NCBI GenBank assembly: GCA_900766055.1
Contig: CAAFTZ010000033.1
Span: forward strand, 1-34,005
From: an uncultured Parasutterella sp.
Lineage (GTDB): Bacteria > Pseudomonadota > Gammaproteobacteria > Burkholderiales > Burkholderiaceae_F
Direction of reading: 5' to 3'
Length of the DNA: 34,005 bases
Shown here: one piece after another, positions 14,988 to 22,812 of the stretch
Layout of the letters: every line of letters begins with the position of its first letter
How positions within the stretch are numbered: position 1 is the first letter of the stretch
Made by a program: the position numbers and the translations under genes
The notes under the pieces: model-generated
What the model was told of the DNA's origin: nothing
Seen by the model: the letters and a program-made list of their open reading frames with translations, nothing else
Databases searched by the model: none

Positions 14988-15566
14988 ATGAGCAATAACG
15001 GCTTTGCGGTGGACAGAGATCCGCTGTTTAACGAGAATAATCTGATTTGGATGGATTTGGAAATGACCGGCTTGGAGCCGCAGATTAATCGCATTCTCGA
15101 AATGGCGGCTGTCATTACGGATCCGCAGCTCAATGTTATTGCAGAAGGGCCTGTTGTCGCGATTCATCAGGATGCGGCGATTCTTTCGAATATGGACTCC
15201 TGGAACACGGCGACTCATACAAGGAGCGGCCTCGTTAACCGTTGTTTGGAAAGTAAAGTTACCGAAGACGATGCTGCACAGATTTTTATTGATTTCTTCT
15301 CTAAATACGTTCCTGCCGGTAAAAGCCCGTTGTGCGGAAACTCGATCGGGCAGGACCGCCGATTCATGGCACGCTGGACACCGAGGCTGGAGCAGTTCTT
15401 CCATTACCGTAATTTAGATGTTTCTTCCTTTAAAGAATGCGTCAAACGTTGGTCACCCGAGGTCATGAAAAAATATCAGAAGACGTCTCGCCATGAAGCG
15501 CTCTCCGATATTTATGATTCAGTTGAAGAGCTTCGCTTCTATAGGCAGGAAATCATGAAGATCTGA
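14988..15566 (+). CDS. orn: Oligoribonuclease
   Basis: A 192-residue DEDDh 3'-5' exonuclease that degrades 2-5 nt RNAs, including the pGpG produced in cyclic-di-GMP turnover. All catalytic residues are visible: D23 and E25 (WMDLEMTGL), D123 (NSIGQDRRF), H169 and D174 (RHEALSDIYDS). The YRNLDVSSFKE block around 140-150 is also typical. GAGAG lies a few bases before the ATG. Normal family length. A possible -10 (TAAAAT, 14949-14954) sits just upstream, so it probably has its own promoter. It ends at the shared terminator 15590-15614. Confidence 0.96.
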   Translation: MSNNGFAVDRDPLFNENNLIWMDLEMTGLEPQINRILEMAAVITDPQLNVIAEGPVVAIHQDAAILSNMDSWNTATHTRSGLVNRCLESKVTEDDAAQIFIDFFSKYVPAGKSPLCGNSIGQDRRFMARWTPRLEQFFHYRNLDVSSFKECVKRWSPEVMKKYQKTSRHEALSDIYDSVEELRFYRQEIMKI

Positions 15567-15589
15567 TCCATTTCAGCAGAAAAAACACG

Positions 15590-15614
15590 AAAGCCTCGGC
15601 AAGACCGAGGCTTT
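15590..15614. terminator. Bidirectional terminator between orn and the dehydrogenase gene
   Basis: AAAGCCTCGG (15590-15599) and CCGAGGCTTT (15605-15614) form a perfect 10-base stem with a 5-base loop, flanked by A and T runs. It serves the convergent genes orn (+) and the dehydrogenase (-). Confidence 0.88.
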
Positions 15615-15631
15615 TACACTCGCGGGAAAAG

Positions 15632-16552
15632 TTACGGCTTTTTAGGCTCTCGATTGAGTCGAAGAATTAGGGAAGAGGTATCGAACCTTCCTGCACCCAT
15701 GTTTTGGACTTCACCGTAGAATTGATCCACAAGCGCTGTCAGCGGCAGGTCTGCACCGGTCTTACGGGCTTGTTCTAAGCAGATTCCCAAATCCTTGCGC
15801 ATCCAGTCAACCGCAAATCCGAAATCAAATTTACCTTCGATCATCGTGTCGCCTCTGCGGTGCATCTGCCAGGAGGAAGCAGCGCCTTTGCCGATTACGT
15901 CGAGCACGGTATACATATCGATACCTGCAGTTTGACCAAAAGCGATTGCTTCAGCCAAACCTTGAACGACTCCGGCTATACAGATCTGATTGCACATCTT
16001 GGCAAGCTGGCCGGAACCGACCGGTCCGATCCTGCGAATCGAGCACGCAAATGCATCGGCAATCGGTTTGACGTTTTCAATGACTTCTGCGTCTCCTCCG
16101 CACATTACGGTCAAACTGCCGCTGACGGCTCCGTCCTGGCCGCCGGAAACCGGGGCATCGACAAAATGCAGTCCCAGGGATTCGGCTTGTGCCGCCATTT
16201 CTTTAGCAACTTCCGCAGAATCGGTTGTGGCATCCCATAAAACGGCACCTTTCTTCATTCCTGCAAATGCGCCGTTTTCTCCGAGCAGGACACTCCGCAA
16301 ATCGTCGTCGTTGCCGACGCAGGTAAACACCACGTCAGCTTCCTGAGCAGCCTCACGAGGCGTCGGCGCGGCTTTTCCGCCGAATTTTTCCACCCAATTT
16401 TGAGCCTTGGATGCAGTGCGGTTATAAACCGTGACCTCACAGCCCGCATGCAGCAGGTGTCCTGCCATCGGAAAGCCCATTGTGCCAAGTCCAATAAAGG
16501 CTACTCTGGTTCCTGCAGGAACCGGAGAATAGTCTTTAGCCTGAAAATACAT
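15632..16552 (-). CDS. NAD(P)-dependent beta-hydroxyacid dehydrogenase (3-hydroxyisobutyrate dehydrogenase family)
   Basis: A 306-residue enzyme with the N-terminal Rossmann domain (VAFIGLGTMGFPMAGHLL; GLGTMG at 21-26) and the C-terminal all-alpha domain. Family motifs: DAPVSGGQDGAVSGSLTVMCGG, and GQLAKMCNQ, whose Lys is the catalytic residue. Family members oxidise 3-hydroxyisobutyrate or reduce tartronate semialdehyde and similar acids; the substrate cannot be told here. An N-terminal extension of about 14 residues precedes the Rossmann fold. The start codon overlaps the stop of the racemase-like gene (TAATG), so the two products are probably made together and act in one pathway, perhaps on a hydroxy or amino acid. 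Confidence 0.88.
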   Translation of the reverse strand: MYFQAKDYSPVPAGTRVAFIGLGTMGFPMAGHLLHAGCEVTVYNRTASKAQNWVEKFGGKAAPTPREAAQEADVVFTCVGNDDDLRSVLLGENGAFAGMKKGAVLWDATTDSAEVAKEMAAQAESLGLHFVDAPVSGGQDGAVSGSLTVMCGGDAEVIENVKPIADAFACSIRRIGPVGSGQLAKMCNQICIAGVVQGLAEAIAFGQTAGIDMYTVLDVIGKGAASSWQMHRRGDTMIEGKFDFGFAVDWMRKDLGICLEQARKTGADLPLTALVDQFYGEVQNMGAGRFDTSSLILRLNREPKKP

Positions 16553-18006
16553 TAGCGAACACCTCTGATTTTTGTGATTTCTCCGGCAACTTTAACAACG
16601 CGGCGGGCAAGAGACGAGGTCGGATCGACAATGGCTGCATGTCCGTCCCCGAGCTTGAGATTGTCCGTTTCCTCAAGAATTAAGGGCAGCTCGGTACAGC
16701 CGAGAATAAGCGCTTGTGCGCCTTTGTCTTTAACTAAATGTTCCGCTGCCTTAAGTAAAACTTCTTTGCAGTAGCCGTCTGTATAACCGGCTTTAACGCC
16801 TTTTTCGCCGTAGATGGCTTCCATCACCATGGCCTGATGTTCTTTGTCAGGTACGACCATGGCCAGTTTCATGGTCTTGGCTTTGCGACCGTAAATGCCG
16901 GTCTCAATCGTTCCGTCCGTAGCCATTAAGCCGATGACAACATCAGGACCAAACTTGTCGCGGATTTCTTCCAGCGTTACCTGTTGCATATTGATAAGAG
17001 GAACGCTTAAATGCGGGACGATGGTCTCAAAGTAGGCGTGGGCCGTGTTGCAAGCGATGACAATGGCATCCACGGCATCTTTTTCCAGTTTGCGGCAGGC
17101 GGCATAGAGTGAAAGTGTGGGGTCGACGCCGCCGTGAAGCAGGTATTTAGTGCGGTCGGGAATCTGAGGATTCTGCTCGACGGCAACCTTGATGTGTTCC
17201 TGATCGTTCTTGGCAGGCGTGGCTTTAGTGATCTTATCGTAAAGGTCAACGGTGGCGGCCGGTCCGAGACCGCCGACGATGCCGATTTTGAAAGGCTTAG
17301 GCAGCTTTTCCCAGTCGGTGAAGCAAAGATAAGAAACGTATGCGCTCATGGAGTCCAAAACGTTAAAGCCTTCGGATTTCAGAGCGGCGGCAAACAAAGA
17401 CTGCATCACGCAGGTCGGGAAGACGAGCTCGGCGCCTTCGCTCAAAAGATTGGAACACACCTTGCCGAACAATTCGCAGGCTTTATTCTGGTCGGGGAGG
17501 ACCGCACACTTACCGCCGCTTTCGAGTTCATCGAATACTTCCAACACAGCTTCACTCGGGTAAACCCATTCAACCTTAACCTCACGATTAACGGTTTCGG
17601 TAATGAGCTTGGCTTTTTCTGTTCCAGGGCGACCAAGATAACCGAGTTTTTTAACCGGGTTTTTCTTTAATTCTTCAATACAGGCTTGAAGAATGTCAGT
17701 AACGGGCGTCGTGATTTCAGTCTGAACTTCATTTAAGAAACTGATATTTCTGAAGTTGCACAAAGCAATGACTTGAGCGCCTTTGTCAGTAAGCTGATAG
17801 GACTCTTCCAAAACCCTAATCTTTACGTCTCCCTCTTGAACAAGCTTAGGGGCGTCCGCATCCGGAGACGGCCAGTCCATCTCGACCATTTCGACCCGAG
17901 GACGGGTTCCGTCGGGGAGGAAAGTGGATTGGAGCCTTTCTTTCAAGGCGCGCACGAAGGGGGCGGGACTAAAACTTTGGCTGATGCCGATGATTTTATG
18001 GTTCAT
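16552..18006 (-). CDS. Two-domain Asp/Glu racemase-family protein
   Basis: A 484-residue protein, about twice the length of an aspartate/glutamate racemase. The C-terminal half (about 239-484) is a classical domain: IGIVGGLGPAATVDLYDKI, catalytic C319 in IACNTAHAYFE, and C437 in ILGCTELPLIL. The N-terminal half (about 1-235) has the same fold pattern but is divergent. ALCNFRNISF carries C83 and VFPTCVMQSLF carries C199 at the matching places, so both cysteines are kept while the surrounding motifs are changed. It may be a racemase/isomerase with a second substrate site or a regulatory lobe. AGGTGAG precedes the ATG; the promoter is at 18035-18063. The gene is fused by TAATG overlap to the dehydrogenase gene downstream. 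Confidence 0.85.
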   Translation of the reverse strand: MNHKIIGISQSFSPAPFVRALKERLQSTFLPDGTRPRVEMVEMDWPSPDADAPKLVQEGDVKIRVLEESYQLTDKGAQVIALCNFRNISFLNEVQTEITTPVTDILQACIEELKKNPVKKLGYLGRPGTEKAKLITETVNREVKVEWVYPSEAVLEVFDELESGGKCAVLPDQNKACELFGKVCSNLLSEGAELVFPTCVMQSLFAAALKSEGFNVLDSMSAYVSYLCFTDWEKLPKPFKIGIVGGLGPAATVDLYDKITKATPAKNDQEHIKVAVEQNPQIPDRTKYLLHGGVDPTLSLYAACRKLEKDAVDAIVIACNTAHAYFETIVPHLSVPLINMQQVTLEEIRDKFGPDVVIGLMATDGTIETGIYGRKAKTMKLAMVVPDKEHQAMVMEAIYGEKGVKAGYTDGYCKEVLLKAAEHLVKDKGAQALILGCTELPLILEETDNLKLGDGHAAIVDPTSSLARRVVKVAGEITKIRGVR

Positions 18007-18034
18007 AATTACTCACCTAAGACGGATTCGGATA

Positions 18035-18063
18035 AGTATAGAACCGCTGAAACTTTTTGACAC
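18035..18063 (-). promoter_or_regulatory. Promoter of the racemase-dehydrogenase operon
   Basis: On the minus strand GTGTCA (18063-18058) and TATACT (18040-18035) are 17 bases apart, about 29 bases before the racemase-like start codon. Confidence 0.55.
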
Positions 18064-18111
18064 CTCTAATTTTCCTTAATACGGTCGGAGACAAGCTCTC
18101 GCTGACTCCGT

Positions 18112-18139
18112 AAAAAAATAAAGCCCGCGTCTGCGGGCT
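18112..18139 (-). terminator. Terminator of the AI-2E-family permease gene
   Basis: AGCCCGC (18122-18128) and GCGGGCT (18133-18139) form a perfect 7-base stem with loop GTCT. On the minus strand it is followed by TTTATTTTTTTA. It lies 38 bases past the permease stop codon. Confidence 0.85.
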
Positions 18140-18177
18140 CGAGGTTTGGACTCATTCAAGACATTAGGTGCTTGCTC

Positions 18178-19398
18178 TTAATCGTTCTTTCCTTTCGGAT
18201 CCTCATTTAAATGGGAGGCGGAACTATGGTGGTTGGTATTGTTCTGTCTGCCGGTGACGTCCGAAATAATGTCTGATTCAATCGAATTCTTCGACAATTT
18301 CTTGAGAACTGTCTCTGTTTTTGCCGTTGGCTGATCTTTGTCATTTACCGTTGCGGAAACGGACAGCCAGGTCTTGCTCATGGCGATACCTACGGCAATC
18401 ACTACGGGCCCCAGAATAATACCCATGAATCCGAAAGCCAAAACGCCGCCGAAGACGCCCAAGTAGATGAGAGACAAGGGAAGCGACGCGCCTTTTGAAA
18501 TCAGAATCGGCTTCAAGAAATTATCCACGCTGGAAACCGCTAAGGATCCCCAAAGAACAAGGAAAACAGCCATTCCGACTTCGCCTTTGTAGTAAAGCCA
18601 AAAGGCTGCCGGTCCCCACACGAGAGGAGGTCCGATCGGGACAGCAGACAGCACGAACACCGCGACGCCCAAAGTGATGGCACCCGGAACACCCGCGATC
18701 CAGAAACCGATTAGGGCTACAACCCCTTGGCCGGCCGCACTGCCTACAATTCCGAACACAACGCTTCGGGTGGTGTTGACGATAATGTCTCGGACTTCGG
18801 AACCGATGCTTCCGCTCATTCGTGTTAAGAGGGCCAAGGACTTTTGTGAAAGAACTTCGCCGTCGCGATAAAAGAAGAAAATCACGAACAGCATTAAGAA
18901 CAATTGGAAGAGGCCGTCGCCCAACATGACAGCACCGGCAAGAGCGGCTCGGCTGACCGGGGCAAAAAGCTTTTGCGCAATAGCAGCTAATTCTTCTTTG
19001 TTGCCCAGCAGATGGGCGGCCTGGGAATAGGCCCATTCCCCGATGAACGGAATTTCTTTAAGTTGCTCGGGAACCGTAAAGCCTGAGGCGATCCATTCCC
19101 GGACATAGCGAATTAAAGTCGGAATTTCTTGTGCGGATACAAGCGAAAGACCCGCGATCGGGAGAACAATCAGCACGGCCAACAGTGTGACCATAATCAG
19201 CGTCGCAACGAGATTCCTCCCACCGACTTCCTTTCTGACACGCTTAAAGAGAGGCCAAGAGACGATTGCGATCACAGCCGCAACCGACATCGCTGTTGCA
19301 AAAGGCCATACGACTAAAAAACAGCCGATAGCGATAAAAGAACCGAAGAGAAACCGAACCACGTAATCAGCTCGGTCTCTGAGGGATGGCAATAGCAT
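18178..19398 (-). CDS. AI-2E family (PF01594, YdiK/PerM-like) permease
   Basis: A 406-residue membrane protein with about 8 hydrophobic segments. The ATG at 19398 (MLLPSLRDRADYVVRFLFG) is preferred to an upstream in-frame TTG at 19407. Family landmarks: the paired N-terminal helices with WPLFKRVRK between, FFFYRDGEVL (about 195), GIVGSAAGQGVVALIGFWIAG, VLSAVPIGPPLVWGPAAFWL, and DNFLKPILISKGASLPLSLIY followed by GFMGIILGPVVIAV. The C-terminal about 55 residues are a polar, low-complexity tail (KTETVLKKLSK... to KGKND). The family includes a proposed AI-2 exporter and Na+/H+ antiporters, so the name does not prove quorum signalling. It is monocistronic. Confidence 0.85.
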   Translation of the reverse strand: MLLPSLRDRADYVVRFLFGSFIAIGCFLVVWPFATAMSVAAVIAIVSWPLFKRVRKEVGGRNLVATLIMVTLLAVLIVLPIAGLSLVSAQEIPTLIRYVREWIASGFTVPEQLKEIPFIGEWAYSQAAHLLGNKEELAAIAQKLFAPVSRAALAGAVMLGDGLFQLFLMLFVIFFFYRDGEVLSQKSLALLTRMSGSIGSEVRDIIVNTTRSVVFGIVGSAAGQGVVALIGFWIAGVPGAITLGVAVFVLSAVPIGPPLVWGPAAFWLYYKGEVGMAVFLVLWGSLAVSSVDNFLKPILISKGASLPLSLIYLGVFGGVLAFGFMGIILGPVVIAVGIAMSKTWLSVSATVNDKDQPTAKTETVLKKLSKNSIESDIISDVTGRQNNTNHHSSASHLNEDPKGKND

Positions 19399-19476
19399 GG
19401 CGCTCAATAAAAAGTGGTTTAGAGAAATTCTAGTTGAAATGATCTCTGTAACACGAAGTCAGCCTGATTTTAGGCA

Positions 19477-19863
19477 CTAAGGAAGTTTTTTCATGGAACA
19501 GCACGGAACCGTTCCTTGATTGAGCAGATACTGACTCCCCCATTGATACATGGATTCTAGAATCGGCCGAAGAGAAGCACCCAATGGTGTGAGGGAATAT
19601 TCAACCTTGGGCGGTACAACGGCATAAACTTTTCTGATGAGAAGGCCGGCTTCTTCCAATTCACGAAGCTGCTGCGTCAGCATCTTCGGCGTTGCGGACG
19701 GGATCAAGCGCCTCAATTCCGAAAAACGAAGGGTTTTGCCGATGAGGTTCCACAGGATGAGGGTTTTGTATTTTCCGCCGATTAAAGAAAGTGTTGCTTC
19801 AACGGGACAATGAAACTCTTCGGATTGAAAATCCTCATCGTTTTTTTGATTGATTTTATCCAT
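19477..19863 (-). CDS. HxlR-family winged-helix regulator, divergent from copA
   Basis: A 128-residue HxlR/DUF24 regulator. The ATG at 19863 gives MDKINQKNDEDFQSEEFHC; an in-frame TTG at 19890 lies in the promoter region and is rejected. The family pattern is clear: FHCPVEATLSLIGGKYKTLIL with the conserved sensing C19, then FSELRRLIPSATPKMLTQQL (recognition helix) and VPPKVEYSLTPLGASL (wing). It ends in an unusual C121-C122 pair (VPCCSMKKLP). HxlR proteins usually sense electrophiles, oxidants or hypochlorite through the N-terminal Cys. Here the divergent neighbour is a copper ATPase, 93 bases away. This suggests control of copA by copper or thiol stress, which is inference. Confidence 0.85.
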   Translation of the reverse strand: MDKINQKNDEDFQSEEFHCPVEATLSLIGGKYKTLILWNLIGKTLRFSELRRLIPSATPKMLTQQLRELEEAGLLIRKVYAVVPPKVEYSLTPLGASLRPILESMYQWGSQYLLNQGTVPCCSMKKLP

Positions 19864-19874
19864 GGTATATAAAA

Positions 19875-19930
19875 AGTAACTATCTTTCAAAAACGTAAGT
19901 TCTTGCGTAAAAGATAATACTACTTAAAAT
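19875..19930. promoter_or_regulatory. Divergent hxlR/copA promoter region with nested dyads
   Basis: On the plus strand TTGCGT (19903-19908) and TAAAAT (19925-19930), 16 bases apart, form a copA promoter. Two dyads overlap it: ACGTAAG-TT-CTTGCGT (19893-19908, one mismatch) and, outside it, TATCTTT (19881-19887) with its exact reverse complement AAAGATA (19910-19916). Their centres are about 2 bases apart. Such a symmetric site covering the copA -35 fits a dimeric HxlR operator. Binding is inference. Confidence 0.55.
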
Positions 19931-19956
19931 GATTGCGTTCTACAACGGAAAACAAT

Positions 19957-22755
19957 ATGAAGAAAAATTTTGATGTCACCGGCATGACGTGTTCGGCCTG
20001 CTCCAATCGTGTGGAGAAAGCTGTGTCTCACGTGCCCGGCGTTGAAGACGTGAATGTTAATCTGCTAAAGAACAGCATGACGGTTAATTACGACGAAACG
20101 AAGACCGGGCTGGAGCAGATTATTCAGGCGGTAACGGATGCAGGTTACGGCGCGAACGAAAAGCAAGCTGAAGGTTCATCTCCGGCAAATGCAGTCGATC
20201 CTGCTCTGGCGGCTAAAAAAGAGGCCGCTCAGATGAAGACTCGTCTGTACATTTCCCTATTTTTTGCTGCCGTCCTCATGGTGCTGGCTATGGGTCCGAT
20301 GGTCGGGATGCCGCTGCCGGAAGTCATGTCCGGAACAAAAGGCGCACCGATCAACGCGCTGACGCAGTTCTTATTGGCTTTGCCCGTTGTGTTCGTGAAT
20401 TTTAAGTATTTCACGGTCGGATTTAAGACACTTTGGCAAAGATCTCCGAACATGGATTCTTTGGTGGCCATTGGTTCATCTGCTTCCATGCTGTTCGGCC
20501 TTTTTGCGCTATACATGATGCTGTATGCATTGGGACAAGGCAACGAGGCTACGCTTCATCATTATGCGCACAATCTTTACTTTGATTCTGCTGCGATGAT
20601 CCTTGCCCTTATTACATTAGGGAAGTACTTTGAATCAAGAGCTAAACATAAAACGACAGACGCTATTTCTCAACTGATGTCTCTTGTTCCTGATAAAGCC
20701 ACTGTTTTAATAGAAGGCACAGAGACGGAAGTTCCGGTCAGTTCTGTACAAGTAGGAGATATCGTTGTACTAAAAACAGGGAGCCGAGTCCCGGTCGACG
20801 GGATTGTTGTTAAAGGCTCCGGTGCACTGGACGAATCTTCCCTTACAGGGGAAAGTATTCCGGTTGATAAGAAAGAAGGGGATGAGCTTTCAGCTTCGAC
20901 GCTTCTGACTCAAGGCTATATCGAAATGCGAGCAACTAAGGTCGGAGGCGATACGGCTTTAGCTCAGATCATTAAATTAGTGGACGAAGCAACTTCTACC
21001 AAGGCGCCTGTAGCTCGTTTGGCAGATAAAGTCAGCGGAATCTTTGTTCCGACGGTGATCAGCATTGCAATTATTGCAGCCATTGTTTGGATGCTGTGCG
21101 GCTATTCCTGGGAGTTTGCGCTTGAGATCGCCGTATCGGTTCTTGTGATTTCCTGCCCGTGTGCATTAGGTTTAGCGACTCCGACTGCCATCATGGTCGG
21201 TACCGGCCGAGGCGCAAGAAACGGCATTCTATTCAGAAGCGCAGAAGCAATTGAATCTTTAGAAAAAGTCGATGCCGTTGTTTTGGATAAGACCGGAACC
21301 GTCACTTCCGGCAAACCTTCTTTGACTGATGTTATTGCTTTCGGAAAGGTAAAGCCTGAAGAACTTCTCACGCTTGCTGCTTCTGTAGAACAGAAATCCG
21401 AGCATCCTTTAGCAACTGCCATTGTCGAAGGGGCCAAGGCATTGAATCTTCCTTTGAAAGAAGCTTCCAACTTTTCCCAACAGCTCGGTAATATTTCCGG
21501 AACCTGTGAAGGCAAAGCAATTCGCGTCGGCAACAGCTCTGTGCTTTCTTCGGAAGATGGAAAGACCAAGGAACTTGCGGACGGCCTTGCCAACGAAGGC
21601 AAAACACCTCTTTACGTGATTGCGGACGGCCAACTTATCGGACTTTTATCCATTGCGGATCCGATTCGTCCCGATAGCAAACAGGCCATTGAAGCCATGC
21701 AGGCCAAGGGCAAAGAAGTTTGGATGCTTACCGGCGACAATGAAAAAACGGCAAAAGCCGTGGCTGCCAGAGTCGGTATTAAGAATGTCCGCGCCGAAGT
21801 TAAGCCGGCAGACAAGGAAGCTGTCGTTCGCGAACTTCAGGCAAAGGGCAAGAAAGTTCTTATGGTGGGCGACGGAATTAACGATGCTCCTTCTCTTGTG
21901 AGAGCAGACGTGGGAGCGGCGATCGGCGCCGGCACAGATGTCGCGATCGAAGCTGCCGATGTGGTGCTCATGAAGAGCCGTTTGTCCGACGTCGTTAATG
22001 CTTCTGCCTTGTCTCATTCGACGATGCTCAATATTCGTGAGAACTTGTTTTGGGCATTTATTTACAACATCATCGGTATCCCGGTTGCCGCGGGCGTTTT
22101 CTACACGGCTTTCGGATGGATTCTGAATCCGATGATCGCGGCAGCAGCGATGAGCATGAGCTCTGTGAGCGTGGTAACGAACGCGCTCCGTTTGAGAGGC
22201 TGGAAACCGGTACTGAGAGATTCAGGAAACAGTGATAAATCTTCTGATCAAGTAATGCTTCCCTCACTCCGACAGATGGCTGATGTTGCCGCTGAGACTG
22301 AACAGAAGGACGCATCAGGCTTCGTTTATAAAGTAGGCGTCGAAGGAATGATGTGCGAACACTGTGTCAAAGCAGTTAAAGGCGCATTAGAAAAAATTCA
22401 GGGCGTTGTTTCTGCCGATGTTTCATTGGAGCAAAAGACTGCTGTCGTCAGCGCAGATCGTGCCTTGTCTGAAGCACAGGTCACGGACGCGATCAAGACG
22501 GAAGGTTATGAGGTTACATCTTTTGAAATCGCTTCCACGCCGAAAGAAACCGTTTCGATCAAGATTGACGGCATGATGTGCCAGCACTGCGTGAAAGCCG
22601 TAACCAAGGCACTCTCAGCTATTGACGGTATTACGGTGCAGTCGGTATCTCTCGAGGATGGCCTAGCTAAAGTAACCGTTCCTGAAGGTTTTGATACCGA
22701 AAAAGTGAAAGCTCCCATAGAAGACGGGGGTTATCAAGTTGTCAGTATTCAATAA
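19957..22755 (+). CDS. copA: Copper-exporting P1B-type ATPase with one N-terminal and two C-terminal HMA domains
   Basis: A 932-residue P-type ATPase exporting Cu(I) across the inner membrane. The ATG at 19957 is chosen over an in-frame TTG at 19933. Order: HMA domain with GMTCSAC (C12, C15); membrane helices; actuator with SLTGESIPVDK; the CPC metal-channel motif (C400-P-C402); phosphorylation D444 in DKTGT; SEHPLATAI; hinge GDGINDAP (D639); last membrane helices around 685-735. Unusually, two further HMA domains follow at the C-terminus, with MMC800-EH-C803 and MMC875-QH-C878. Residues after the core (YN and MSS motifs in the last helices: AFIYNIIG, AAAMSMSSVSVVTNALRL) fit the Cu(I) subgroup. 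Controlled probably by the divergent HxlR gene. Confidence 0.95.
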   Translation: MKKNFDVTGMTCSACSNRVEKAVSHVPGVEDVNVNLLKNSMTVNYDETKTGLEQIIQAVTDAGYGANEKQAEGSSPANAVDPALAAKKEAAQMKTRLYISLFFAAVLMVLAMGPMVGMPLPEVMSGTKGAPINALTQFLLALPVVFVNFKYFTVGFKTLWQRSPNMDSLVAIGSSASMLFGLFALYMMLYALGQGNEATLHHYAHNLYFDSAAMILALITLGKYFESRAKHKTTDAISQLMSLVPDKATVLIEGTETEVPVSSVQVGDIVVLKTGSRVPVDGIVVKGSGALDESSLTGESIPVDKKEGDELSASTLLTQGYIEMRATKVGGDTALAQIIKLVDEATSTKAPVARLADKVSGIFVPTVISIAIIAAIVWMLCGYSWEFALEIAVSVLVISCPCALGLATPTAIMVGTGRGARNGILFRSAEAIESLEKVDAVVLDKTGTVTSGKPSLTDVIAFGKVKPEELLTLAASVEQKSEHPLATAIVEGAKALNLPLKEASNFSQQLGNISGTCEGKAIRVGNSSVLSSEDGKTKELADGLANEGKTPLYVIADGQLIGLLSIADPIRPDSKQAIEAMQAKGKEVWMLTGDNEKTAKAVAARVGIKNVRAEVKPADKEAVVRELQAKGKKVLMVGDGINDAPSLVRADVGAAIGAGTDVAIEAADVVLMKSRLSDVVNASALSHSTMLNIRENLFWAFIYNIIGIPVAAGVFYTAFGWILNPMIAAAAMSMSSVSVVTNALRLRGWKPVLRDSGNSDKSSDQVMLPSLRQMADVAAETEQKDASGFVYKVGVEGMMCEHCVKAVKGALEKIQGVVSADVSLEQKTAVVSADRALSEAQVTDAIKTEGYEVTSFEIASTPKETVSIKIDGMMCQHCVKAVTKALSAIDGITVQSVSLEDGLAKVTVPEGFDTEKVKAPIEDGGYQVVSIQ

Positions 22756-22779
22756 TTCATTAACACAGTAATTTTTTTG

Positions 22780-22812
22780 GCCGAGGCAAGTTTAATTCTC
22801 CTCGGCTCTTTG
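22780..22812 (+). terminator. Possible terminator after copA
   Basis: GCCGAGG (22780-22786) and CCTCGGC (22800-22806) form a perfect 7-base stem with a 13-base loop, followed by the modest T-rich tail TCTTTG. The right arm overlaps the last codons of the convergent LysR gene. Confidence 0.4.

Noticed and set aside
15632..16552. Assignment of the dehydrogenase as tartronate semialdehyde reductase (GarR) or MmsB
   Set aside because: Neither glucarate/galactarate nor valine catabolic genes are nearby; only the family can be supported.
18178..19398. Quorum-signal (AI-2) exporter role for the PF01594 permease
   Set aside because: No luxS or lsr genes in the window, and the family includes ion antiporters; the name alone is not evidence.
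21102..22315. Several minus-strand open frames opposite copA
   Set aside because: They overlap the catalytic core of copA in other frames and encode nothing recognisable.
22770..22810. Hairpin at the copA end as terminator for the convergent LysR gene
   Set aside because: On the minus strand it is followed by an A run, not a T run.
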